Positions 57,365-64,000 of a stretch of DNA of 64,000 nucleotides are shown here, in pieces; the first letter of the stretch is position 1, and each line of letters starts with the position of its first letter. The DNA is from DATBGO01 sp963840095. Its GTDB lineage: Bacteria; Actinomycetota; Actinomycetes; Streptosporangiales; Streptosporangiaceae. Under the pieces are notes generated by a model. The model was not told where the DNA came from, did not search any database, and saw only the letters and a program-made list of their open reading frames with translations. A program made the position numbers and the translations under genes. The DNA is taken from positions 558,001 to 622,000 of the forward strand of contig CAWIXN010000002.1 in NCBI GenBank assembly GCA_963840095.1. The letters are read 5' to 3'.

Positions 57365-58242
57365 TTGAGCCGCCTGCCGCTGATGGTCCACGGCCGATCC
57401 AGTAACATCACCAGGCTGGTGTACGTCTTCCTCCCGCCCCAGTACTTCTGGCCCGGTACCAGAGGTACCGGTTTCCCGCGATCGAGCTGATCCACGGCTT
57501 CCCCGGTCAGCCGCAGGACTGGATCACCGTGCTCGGCGTGAACTCGACGCTCGATACGCTGGTCAGCCAGCACCGCGCCCAGCCGGCCGTGCTGGTGATG
57601 CCCGACGCCAACGGCGGGCGCGGAATATCGCTGCAGTGCCTCAACCAGGCCAACGGGCCGCAGGACGCTACCTTCCTGGCCAGCGATCTGCCCAGCTACC
57701 TCGCCAGTGGGCTGCGCGTCCAGCAGCCGGGCACCGGCTGGGGGATCGCCGGCTACTCGGAGGGCGGTTTCTGCGCGGCCAACCTTGGCCTGCAGGAGGC
57801 CCGGGTCTTCAGCTACGCGGGTGTCCTCAGCGGTTACTTCCGGCCATCCGATAACCAGCTGATGAACCCGTCGCGGCAGGTAAGCCCGTTAGGCGGGAAC
57901 CGCCGCCTGGCGCTGCTGAACACGCCGCTGGACCTGCTGCAGTCCTGGCCGCCCGGTCGCGCGATCCCCGGGTTCTGGCTGGGCGCTGGCCTGCAGGACC
58001 GCGCCGATGTGCGCAACGCCGAGACCTTCGGGCAATTGCTCCAGCTACGTCAGCCCGCCGTGACGATCAGGTTCGTGCCAGGCGGCGGACACACCATGCG
58101 CACATGGCGACAACTGCTGCCGCCGATGCTGGAATGGATGACGCAGGGCCTGGCCCAGGAAGTGTCGGCCTATGACTTGCGGTCCGCCAGGGAGCACCGG
58201 GCGGCGGTGGCCGCCTCAGGGAAGGCGAAGGGGCTCAGGTAA
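57365..58242 (+). pseudogene. frameshifted esterase/antigen-85-like alpha/beta hydrolase
   Basis: The downstream 237 residues from 57529 form a serine esterase with the elbow GYSEGG and a His in GGGHTM, in the style of EstD/antigen-85-type esterases (PAVLVMPDANGG, YAGVLSGYF). The conserved beginning VYVFLPPQYF is encoded just upstream in another frame (57419-57448). The continuation YRFPAIELIHGFPG is found in the frame of the main body, so one base appears to be missing near 57451-57457. Either the gene is a pseudogene or the sequence has an error there. The true start upstream of 57365 is unclear and no signal peptide is visible. Confidence 0.75.
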
Positions 58243-58315
58243 TCGCCACGACGGCGGCGTTAGACGGCGGCCTGAGCTGGACAGAATCTGGTGATGAGCC
58301 GGCCGGGGGGAACGG

Positions 58316-59173
58316 ATGCATCATCAGGTATTGCGGGCACCTAGGCGCGGCCGAGGGTGGGCGCGCGGACCGTGGCTGCCAGGCATCGCGGTCACGGTGG
58401 TGGCGGTGGTCGCCATGACCTGGTTAATGGCGGCCGCGGTTCCTGCGGTGGTGAGACTGTCGCCCCGGCCGGCCGGCCCGGAGGTGCTGGTGCCGTCCGT
58501 ACCGCTGGCCGGCGCCTCATTCGGCGGGACGCCGGCCGTCGGCGCGCTGTTCACCATGAACGGCGGCCGGCTCGGCACGCATTTTTGCACGGCGAGCGTC
58601 ATCGACAGCCCGGTCCGCGACTTAATCGTCACGGCGGCGCACTGCGTGAGCGGCTATCCGCACACCAGCCCGGCTGGTCTGGTCTTCGTGCCCGGCTATG
58701 CGGACGGCAGGGCCGGGCACGGCATCTGGACGGTCACCCGCATCTTCACTGATTCGGCGTGGAACTCGGCCGCCGCTCCCAGCCATGATGTGGCGTTCCT
58801 GACCGTGGCGCAGCCGGGCAAGACCACCAGGATCGAGAACGTCACCGGCGCTGAGCGGCTCGGCATCGGCCAGCCGCCGGCCGGGCTGGTCCGCGTGACC
58901 GGGTATCCGGGGGGCCTGGATCAGCCGATCATCTGCCAGAACCGCATTAGCACGCTCAGCGCCAACCAGCTGAAGTTCGACTGCGACGGCTTCACCATCG
59001 GCACGAGCGGCAGTCCCCTGCTCATCGGCGTCGACGCGGCAACCGGTGACGGGACGGTGATCGGCGTCATCGGCGGATACCAGCAAGGCGGAGATTCACC
59101 CGACGTCTCCTATGCCGTCGCGTTCGGCCGGAACGTGCGCGCGCTTTATGACACCGCCGTGTCCGCGCGCTGA
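58316..59173 (+). CDS. membrane-anchored trypsin-like serine protease
   Basis: The 285-residue protein has a single N-terminal transmembrane segment (about 23-45) and a S1-type protease domain outside. The triad is His in VTAAHCV, Asp in SHDVAFL and Ser in GTSGSPLL. The first 22 residues are basic, consistent with a type II anchor. The chymotrypsin-like fold resembles secreted trypsin-like peptidases of actinomycetes. Its end overlaps the convergent MarR gene by 28 bp. Confidence 0.85.
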   Translation: MHHQVLRAPRRGRGWARGPWLPGIAVTVVAVVAMTWLMAAAVPAVVRLSPRPAGPEVLVPSVPLAGASFGGTPAVGALFTMNGGRLGTHFCTASVIDSPVRDLIVTAAHCVSGYPHTSPAGLVFVPGYADGRAGHGIWTVTRIFTDSAWNSAAAPSHDVAFLTVAQPGKTTRIENVTGAERLGIGQPPAGLVRVTGYPGGLDQPIICQNRISTLSANQLKFDCDGFTIGTSGSPLLIGVDAATGDGTVIGVIGGYQQGGDSPDVSYAVAFGRNVRALYDTAVSAR

Positions 59174-59748
59174 CCACGGCGTGCGGCTTCGGGCGGGGCG
59201 GCTTCGGGCGGGGCGGTGCTCATGCCGCCTGGTGCGGTGAGGTGCTGGGCCATCTCGCAGGCGCCGGGCCCGGTGTCGATGTCGCCCGCGCGGCTGGCCA
59301 GTTGCTGCAGCAGCGCTCGGAACGTGCGGCGGTCCGCCTCGTTCTTCAGGCCGGCCAGCACCTGCTGCTCGGCCTCGCTGAGCCGCCGGTCGAGGTCGCG
59401 GAGCAGTTCGCGGCCGGGGGTGGTGGCCACGATGCGGCGGGCCCGGCGGTCGGCGGGGTCCGGGCGCCGTTCGATGAGGCCGGCCCCTTCCAGGTCGTCA
59501 AGCAGGTAGGTCATCACCGTGCGGTCGACGCCCAGATGCTGGGCCAGGGCCAGCTGGCTGTCCAGGTCGTGGCGGGCGGCGGCGGCGAGCACCTGGTAGC
59601 CGCGGGGCCCACCGGGCAGATCTGCGAAGGCAGCGCCCGCGGCTTTCACATAGGAACGGAAGACCACGCCGAGCGCCCAGCCAAGGTCGTCACGCAGCAC
59701 CCCCGCGCAGGCGCGTCCCCGCGCGGCCGGCGAACTGGCCCCAGTCAT
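59146..59748 (-). CDS. MarR-family transcriptional regulator
   Basis: The 200-residue protein has a MarR winged helix: RGYQVLAAAARHDLDSQLALAQHLGVDRTVMTYLLDDLEGAGLIERRPDPADRRARRIVATTPGRELL, including the DR-x-R wing. The C-terminal 35 residues are Pro/Ala-rich. It is divergent from the NAD(P)H dehydrogenase gene, the usual arrangement for a MarR that represses its neighbour and itself. ATG 59748 is used; GTG 59757 is an alternative start. Confidence 0.88.
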   Translation of the reverse strand: MTGASSPAARGRACAGVLRDDLGWALGVVFRSYVKAAGAAFADLPGGPRGYQVLAAAARHDLDSQLALAQHLGVDRTVMTYLLDDLEGAGLIERRPDPADRRARRIVATTPGRELLRDLDRRLSEAEQQVLAGLKNEADRRTFRALLQQLASRAGDIDTGPGACEMAQHLTAPGGMSTAPPEAAPPEAARRGQRADTAVS

Positions 59749-59795
59749 GCGCTTCACTTTACCCGTGATCGGTGGCTCGGACGAAGATTTGTGAT

Positions 59796-59820
59796 ACAGA
59801 TGCTCTGTGTAACATACTAT
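59796..59820. promoter_or_regulatory. MarR operator and promoter candidate
   Basis: ACAGATGCTCTGT (59796-59808) is a short dyad (ACAGA-N3-TCTGT) in the 113 bp gap between the divergent genes. TACTAT at 59815-59820 is a plausible -10 element for the dehydrogenase gene. Dyads with a 5-bp arm are usual for MarR sites. The link is inferred from position and symmetry. Confidence 0.45.
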
Positions 59821-59861
59821 CTGTCGTACAGCGTTCTTTTGGCAGTCAGACTGGAGTGCAG

Positions 59862-60998
59862 ATGACCGAGGAATCCCTGGCTAGGCAGACCGTCGTCGTC
59901 ATCGGCGGTGGTTACGGCGGCATCGCGGTAGCGAAGGCGCTCGACGACGTGGCCGACGTGGTGCTGGTGGAGCCCAAGGAGGCCTTCGTCCACAACGTCG
60001 CGGCGCTACGCGCCCTGGTCGATCCGTCCTGGCTGTCGCGGATCTATCTTCCCTACGACAGGCTGCTGGCCTCCGGGCGAGTGGTTCGTGACCGCGCGGT
60101 GAAGGCTGATACGGGCCGGGTGGCTATCGCCTCAGGCGAGGAGATCGAGGCCGATTACATCGTGCTGGCGACCGGGTCGGGGTATCCGTTTCCGGCCAAG
60201 AATGATGTCGACGGCACTGCCGCCGCGCACCAGAGGATCCGCGACGCACACGCGGCGCTGGCGCAGGCGCAGCGGGTGCTGCTGCTCGGCGCCGGTCCGG
60301 TCGGTATTGAGCTGGCCGGCGAGATCAAGGCGGTCTGGCCGGGCAAGCACGTGATTCTCCTCGACGTGGCCGACGATGTTCTCGGCGAGCGGTTCAGGAC
60401 TGACCTGAAGGCCGAGCTTCGCCGGCAGCTCCAGGAGATCGGGGTCGAGCTCCTGCTGTCCAGCGCGCTGCGGGACGGGCCGCCGACCGCGCCCGGCGAG
60501 CTGCGGACCTTCACCGTCGTGACCGAGTCAGGGGCCGAGGTGACCGCTGACATCTGGTTCCGCTGTTACGGCGTTACCCCGGTCAGTGATTACCTCACTG
60601 GCGCGCTGGCCGCTGCCCGCCGGGCGGACGGTTTCGTGGAGGTCACTCCCTACCTGCAGGTAGCGGGCCAGGACCGGGTCTTCGTGGTGGGCGACATCGG
60701 CGCCGCCGATCACAAGATGGCCGGCGTCGCCAGCCGGCAAGCCCGGGTCGTGGCGGATAACATCCGGGCGCTGATTGCCGGGGAGGGGGAGCTCACGCCA
60801 TACCAGCCGTCGCCGCCTGGCATTATCGTGCCGATCGGGCCCGAACGCGGCTCGGGCCAGCTGCCAGGCAGCGAAGATCTCGTGGCGCCGGAGCAGGTCG
60901 CGGCGGCCAAGGGCCGCGACATGATGGTCGAGCGATTCGTCGAGCTGCTCGGGGCCGCCGCCCCGGCCGACGGGAAAGGCAAGGCAGCCAGTGGCTGA
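59862..60998 (+). CDS. FAD-dependent pyridine nucleotide-disulfide-type oxidoreductase (FSP1/AIFM2-like)
   Basis: The 378-residue flavoprotein starts VVVIGGGYGGIAVAKAL (FAD dinucleotide motif) and has a second Rossmann motif VLLLGAGPVGIELAGEI for NAD(P)H, plus the FAD-closing VFVVGDIGAADHKMA. The lack of a redox-active CxxxxC pair separates it from disulfide reductases. The fold matches NADH:quinone-type reductases in the AIFM2/NDH-2 group. It is divergently transcribed from MarR, consistent with induction by a quinone or electrophile. ATG 59862 is chosen because the FAD motif follows about ten residues later; the frame extends 90 bp upstream without similarity. Confidence 0.87.
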   Translation: MTEESLARQTVVVIGGGYGGIAVAKALDDVADVVLVEPKEAFVHNVAALRALVDPSWLSRIYLPYDRLLASGRVVRDRAVKADTGRVAIASGEEIEADYIVLATGSGYPFPAKNDVDGTAAAHQRIRDAHAALAQAQRVLLLGAGPVGIELAGEIKAVWPGKHVILLDVADDVLGERFRTDLKAELRRQLQEIGVELLLSSALRDGPPTAPGELRTFTVVTESGAEVTADIWFRCYGVTPVSDYLTGALAAARRADGFVEVTPYLQVAGQDRVFVVGDIGAADHKMAGVASRQARVVADNIRALIAGEGELTPYQPSPPGIIVPIGPERGSGQLPGSEDLVAPEQVAAAKGRDMMVERFVELLGAAAPADGKGKAASG

Positions 60999-61060
60999 GC
61001 CCGGTTCCTTCGCCGCGAAGCCGCCGGGTACCTGACGCCACTGGTACTGGCGCGGGCCGG

Positions 61061-61561
61061 TCAGCGGAGGATCTCGACTAGCAGTACCCAGGCGTTGACC
61101 AGGCCGAAGACGATCGCCGCCAGTACGCTGGGTACCAGCCAATACAGTCCGCCGCCGCCTTCGACGAGCAGCGACGTCCCCGCCACCACCAGGCAGCCGC
61201 AGCTCACGGCCGCCGGGAAGACCCGGCTCACCAGCCAGGTGACCGGCGTCCCTTGCTCGGCCCGCACGGACCGGTGGTCGATCACCAGCTGGAAAGATCC
61301 GATGGCCAGGCCGGTCACGATCAGCTCCGCCGCCAGAACGGCACGCAGCTGGCCGGGCACGACCAGGAAGACCCCGGTGAGCAGCGGCGTGACGAACATC
61401 ATCAGGGTCTGCCCGGCGCGAGCGGGCAGGCTCGGGAACTCCAGGATGCGCGCGAGATTAATGGACACCGCCACGAACAGCAGTCCGGCCAGCGTGGCCG
61501 CAGCTGCGGCGGTCGCGGTGCCGAATGCCGTCCAGTCGCCAGCAGCGTAGGCGGTCGTCAT
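61061..61561 (-). CDS. small integral membrane protein, unknown function
   Basis: The 166-residue protein (ATG 61561) has four or five hydrophobic segments: AAAATLAGLLFVAVSINLARIL, LMMFVTPLLTGVFLVVPG, AVLAAELIVTGLAIGSF, VSRVFPAAVSCGCLVVAGTSLL and YWLVPSVLAAIVFGLVNAWVLLV. I do not recognise a family name and see no charged catalytic pair. The start at 61561 is chosen because hydrophobic sequence follows directly; the upstream open frame is polar and unlike it. Confidence 0.7.
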   Translation of the reverse strand: MTTAYAAGDWTAFGTATAAAAATLAGLLFVAVSINLARILEFPSLPARAGQTLMMFVTPLLTGVFLVVPGQLRAVLAAELIVTGLAIGSFQLVIDHRSVRAEQGTPVTWLVSRVFPAAVSCGCLVVAGTSLLVEGGGGLYWLVPSVLAAIVFGLVNAWVLLVEILR

Positions 61562-61924
61562 GACGCCGGGTCCGGGCCCTTTGCCTGGGACATCGTCGGC
61601 GTCAGCGGGCGCCCGCCGACGCCGCACCCGCCGCAGGCCGGCCAGCGTGCCGGTCGGCTTCGGCTGCGGGACGGCGGGCTCGAAGGCAACGGGGCCCCCT
61701 GTCGAGAAGGTAACGGTCCTTGGCCCTCGAGGTCATTATGGAGGTCCGGTCCGGCGCCCGGGGCCGGACGGCGGCAGGGCTGTCGGTCACTGCCTCGCAG
61801 GCCCAAGGGCACTGGCCGGGCTCGCCACCGAATCTGATTCTGGTGAGGGCTGCCCGGAAAGAGGCCAAAGGCGATAATCGTGACGATGTACTGGGTACTG
61901 GTGCGGGTAGGGCGGGACGGTTAG
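61562..61924. other. gene-free gap of 363 bp between divergent genes
   Basis: I find no convincing gene. GTCCGGC (61749-61755) and GCCGGAC (61763-61769) form a hairpin. The last 60 bp before 61925 could hold the hydrolase promoter, and the composition shifts there to more A/T (AAAGGCGATAATCGTGACGATGTA). Confidence 0.35.
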
Positions 61925-62890
61925 ATGACAGGCATATCTCAGGACGCGCGGCGTGACTGGCGGTCGCAGTGGATCAATATCGACGGCCCGGTGCGCTACC
62001 TCGACTTCGGCGGACCGGCCGACGGGCCGGTGATCGTTTGCGTGCATGGGCTGGGCGGCTCGGCGGTCAACTGGACGGCAACCGCCCGGCTGCTGACCGA
62101 TCGGTACCGGGTACTTGCCCCGGACCTGGCTGGACACGGCCTCACCCAGTCCCGCGGACGCGGCACGGACGTGGCGGCGAACCGGGCACTGCTGCACCGG
62201 TTCATCGAACAGACGGCCGCGGGCCCGGTAATACTCATGGGCAACTCCATGGGCGGGATGATCTCGCTGCTGGAAACGGGCGCCTCCCCGGGCACGGTGG
62301 CCGGCCTGATCCTCCTGGACCCAGCTCTGCCGTTCGTGCCAGTTCGTCCGGATCCGGTCGTCACCGCGATGTTTGCCCTTTACGTGACGCCCGGCATCGG
62401 ACGAATTTTCCTTGACCGTCGTCGTCGCCTGACTCCTGAGGCGCTGGTCGCCAAGATCATGTCGCTGTGCTGCGTGGACGCCTCACGTGTACCGGCGGAC
62501 GTGATAGCCGATCACGTCGACGTCGCCCGCCAGCGGGCCCTGTTCAACGATCTGAACCGCGACTACTCCGCGGCCATGAGGTCCGTCGTCGCGACCGCGG
62601 GTCGTCTCCGCGGCCAGTCCTACCGGCGGGCGATCGCCACCATCCGCTGCCCGGTCCTGCTGCTGCACGGCGATCGCGACCGGCTGGTCCCGGTCGCGGC
62701 CGCCCGGGCGGCGGCGCGGGCCTACCCGTCCTGGTCGGTGGTGGAGTTGCCCGGCGTGGGTCACGTACCGCAGCTTGAGGTACCCGAGGACACCGCTAGG
62801 CTGATCATCGACTGGCTCGGCTCAGACGGTCTGCGAGCAGCGCAGGCAGCTACCGGCCGGGTGCCCGCTCCCGCGCCGGCCGCGGAGTGA
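61925..62890 (+). CDS. alpha/beta hydrolase
   Basis: The 321-residue protein has the alpha/beta hydrolase features: oxyanion region VCVHGLGGSAVNW, nucleophile elbow MGNSMGGM with Ser in G-N-S-M-G, acidic residue in LLHGDRDRLVP and His in GVGHVPQLE. The C-terminal 20 residues are Ala/Pro-rich. Epoxide-hydrolase-like, dehalogenase-like or lipase-like activities are all possible. It stands between an intergenic gap and the acyl-CoA ligase and may act on an acyl substrate with it, which is conjecture. Confidence 0.87.
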   Translation: MTGISQDARRDWRSQWINIDGPVRYLDFGGPADGPVIVCVHGLGGSAVNWTATARLLTDRYRVLAPDLAGHGLTQSRGRGTDVAANRALLHRFIEQTAAGPVILMGNSMGGMISLLETGASPGTVAGLILLDPALPFVPVRPDPVVTAMFALYVTPGIGRIFLDRRRRLTPEALVAKIMSLCCVDASRVPADVIADHVDVARQRALFNDLNRDYSAAMRSVVATAGRLRGQSYRRAIATIRCPVLLLHGDRDRLVPVAAARAAARAYPSWSVVELPGVGHVPQLEVPEDTARLIIDWLGSDGLRAAQAATGRVPAPAPAAE

Positions 62891-63179
62891 GCCACCGGGG
62901 CCCCGCCAGACGGCCGCGACGCCGGGACCGGGACGGCTCGGACCAGGCGGCACATCGGAACCGCCAGGACGGCACCTGAACAGCGCCGGCGCCAGATGGC
63001 GAAAGTCCCTGCTGGTGGGGAAGAAGGCCTATACCAGAGGATAAGCGCACGGCGGAGGATGGGATTAGCCTGCAGCGGATGGCCGGTGTTGGCTGCCTCT
63101 CTCCAACAGGCGGCGACCGCCACATGGAGGGGATCCCGGCCTCGGAGGGATGCGCGCGCCAGGAGAAGGGATCGGGCCG

Positions 63180-64000
63180 ATGAAATTCAATCTGGCAGTC
63201 ATATTGACCGAGACGGCAGCCGCGTCGCCTGGAAAGGCGGTGGCCGTCTACGAGGGCGGGAAGCTGACCTACGGAGAGCTTGACGAGCTCTCGGACCGGC
63301 TGGCCGGGCGGCTGGAGGCGGCTGGCGTCGCGCCGGGAGACCCGGTGGCGGTGCAGTTGCCGAACATCCCGCAGTTCCTGATCGCCTACTTCGGGATCCT
63401 GAAGGCCGGTGGCGTGGTGGTGCCGCTGAACCCGCTGCTCAAGGCGCCGGAGATGGCTTTCCACCTGGGCGACAGCAAGGCCAAGATCCTGATCACCTGG
63501 GAGGGTGTGCTCGCCGAGGCGGCTAAGGGCGCCGAGGCGGCCGGGCTGACCGACATCTACGCGGTGGGGCACGCCGACGGCGCTCCTGGAGCCGAGCCGT
63601 TCGAGCGGCTGCTCGCCATTCCCGCGAAGGGGCACCAGATGGCCTCGCGGACGCTGACCGACACCGCTGTCATCGTCTACACCTCAGGCACGACCGGCCG
63701 GCCCAAGGGGGCCGAGCTGACCCACATGCAGCTGTACATGAACGCTGACATCCCCGGCCGCCTGTTCGATGTCCAGGAGACCGACATCGTCATCACGGTG
63801 CTGCCGCTGTTCCACGTGTTCGGCTTGTCCAGCATCATGAACGTGTGCGTGCGGTTCGGCTGCACGATGTCGCTGATCCCGCGCTTCGACCCAGCCACGG
63901 TGCTGGCCGCGATCCAGCGCGACCGGGCCACCATCTTCGAGGGCGTGCCCGCCATGTTTATCGCCCTGCTGTCCTACCCCGAGTTGGACTCCTACGACGT
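63180..64000 (+). CDS. acyl-CoA synthetase / AMP-binding ligase, truncated by window end
   Basis: The frame is open from ATG 63180 to the last base, giving about 273 residues. It is the N-terminal part of an ANL-superfamily adenylating enzyme: LTYGELDELSDRLAGRL, then VQLPNIPQFLIAYFGILKAGGVVVPLNPL, the phosphate-binding loop YTSGTTGRPKGAELTH and LPLFHVFGLSS. Long-chain fatty-acid-CoA ligases are the closest match in style. GGAGAAGG at 63162-63169 precedes the ATG. The C-terminal domain lies beyond the window. Confidence 0.92.
   Translation, partial: MKFNLAVILTETAAASPGKAVAVYEGGKLTYGELDELSDRLAGRLEAAGVAPGDPVAVQLPNIPQFLIAYFGILKAGGVVVPLNPLLKAPEMAFHLGDSKAKILITWEGVLAEAAKGAEAAGLTDIYAVGHADGAPGAEPFERLLAIPAKGHQMASRTLTDTAVIVYTSGTTGRPKGAELTHMQLYMNADIPGRLFDVQETDIVITVLPLFHVFGLSSIMNVCVRFGCTMSLIPRFDPATVLAAIQRDRATIFEGVPAMFIALLSYPELDSYD

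Overview
This window is a contiguous piece of a high-GC (about 70%) bacterial chromosome, almost certainly from an actinomycete (Actinomycetota). The signs are strong G/C bias at third codon positions, many GTG starts, ATGA/GTGA stop-start overlaps, the actinobacterial gene order lysA-hom-thrC-thrB, and a DUF1918 protein. I cannot place the genus from sequence alone. I saw no tRNA, rRNA, insertion sequence, CRISPR array or prophage.

Region 1 (1-5.6 kb): the tail of a possible carboxylate-amine ligase, a DHA2 drug exporter, a receiver protein translationally coupled to a double-domain KaiC-like ATPase, a tandem YbjQ protein and a UspA protein. Region 2 (5.8-17.6 kb), the most interesting part: an operon that couples an N-methylglutamate-synthase-like set (three split glutamate-synthase proteins plus a glutamine-synthetase-like gamma-glutamylamide ligase) to a minimal bacterial microcompartment shell (BMC-P, BMC-H, BMC-T). 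It also has an opine-dehydrogenase-family enzyme with an N-terminal encapsulation-peptide-like helix, a CoA-acylating aldehyde dehydrogenase, a small unrecognised protein, an APC permease and a convergent GntR/FCD regulator. I infer a glutamate-tethered amine pathway: amine -> gamma-glutamylamide -> N-alkylglutamate -> aldehyde + glutamate inside the shell -> acyl-CoA.

Region 3 (17.7-28.5 kb): a DUF3048 protein, a LacI regulator with two tandem operator-like palindromes, a complete sugar ABC importer, a ParB-like/metallophosphoesterase/small membrane protein operon and a GH13 glucosidase, together an alpha-glucoside uptake and hydrolysis locus. Region 4 (28.5-33.7 kb): lysA-hom-thrC-thrB, with a possible Cys-containing leaderless upstream ORF. 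Region 5 (33.8-42.5 kb): PPK2, DUF1918, an S2P protease, then a four-gene kaiC-kaiB-kaiB-histidine kinase operon on the minus strand. It diverges from a receiver gene missing its phospho-acceptor segment and a receiver-kinase whose H-box histidine is Tyr.

Region 6 (42.5-64 kb): mixed metabolic and accessory genes: PfkB kinase, enoyl-CoA hydratase, NADP-type glutamate dehydrogenase, a paralogous pair of unknown proteins, a secreted protein, a class I amidotransferase, two PLP enzymes, a NRDE/TANGO2 protein with a SPEPP repeat, an AlkZ-like glycosylase, a beta-helix lipoprotein, a short alanyl-tRNA-synthetase-like protein behind an Ala-rich leader ORF with mutually exclusive hairpins, a frameshifted esterase, a trypsin-like protease, a MarR/NAD(P)H dehydrogenase pair, an alpha/beta hydrolase and the start of an acyl-CoA ligase. 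In-frame low-complexity repeats recur inside otherwise ordinary enzymes.
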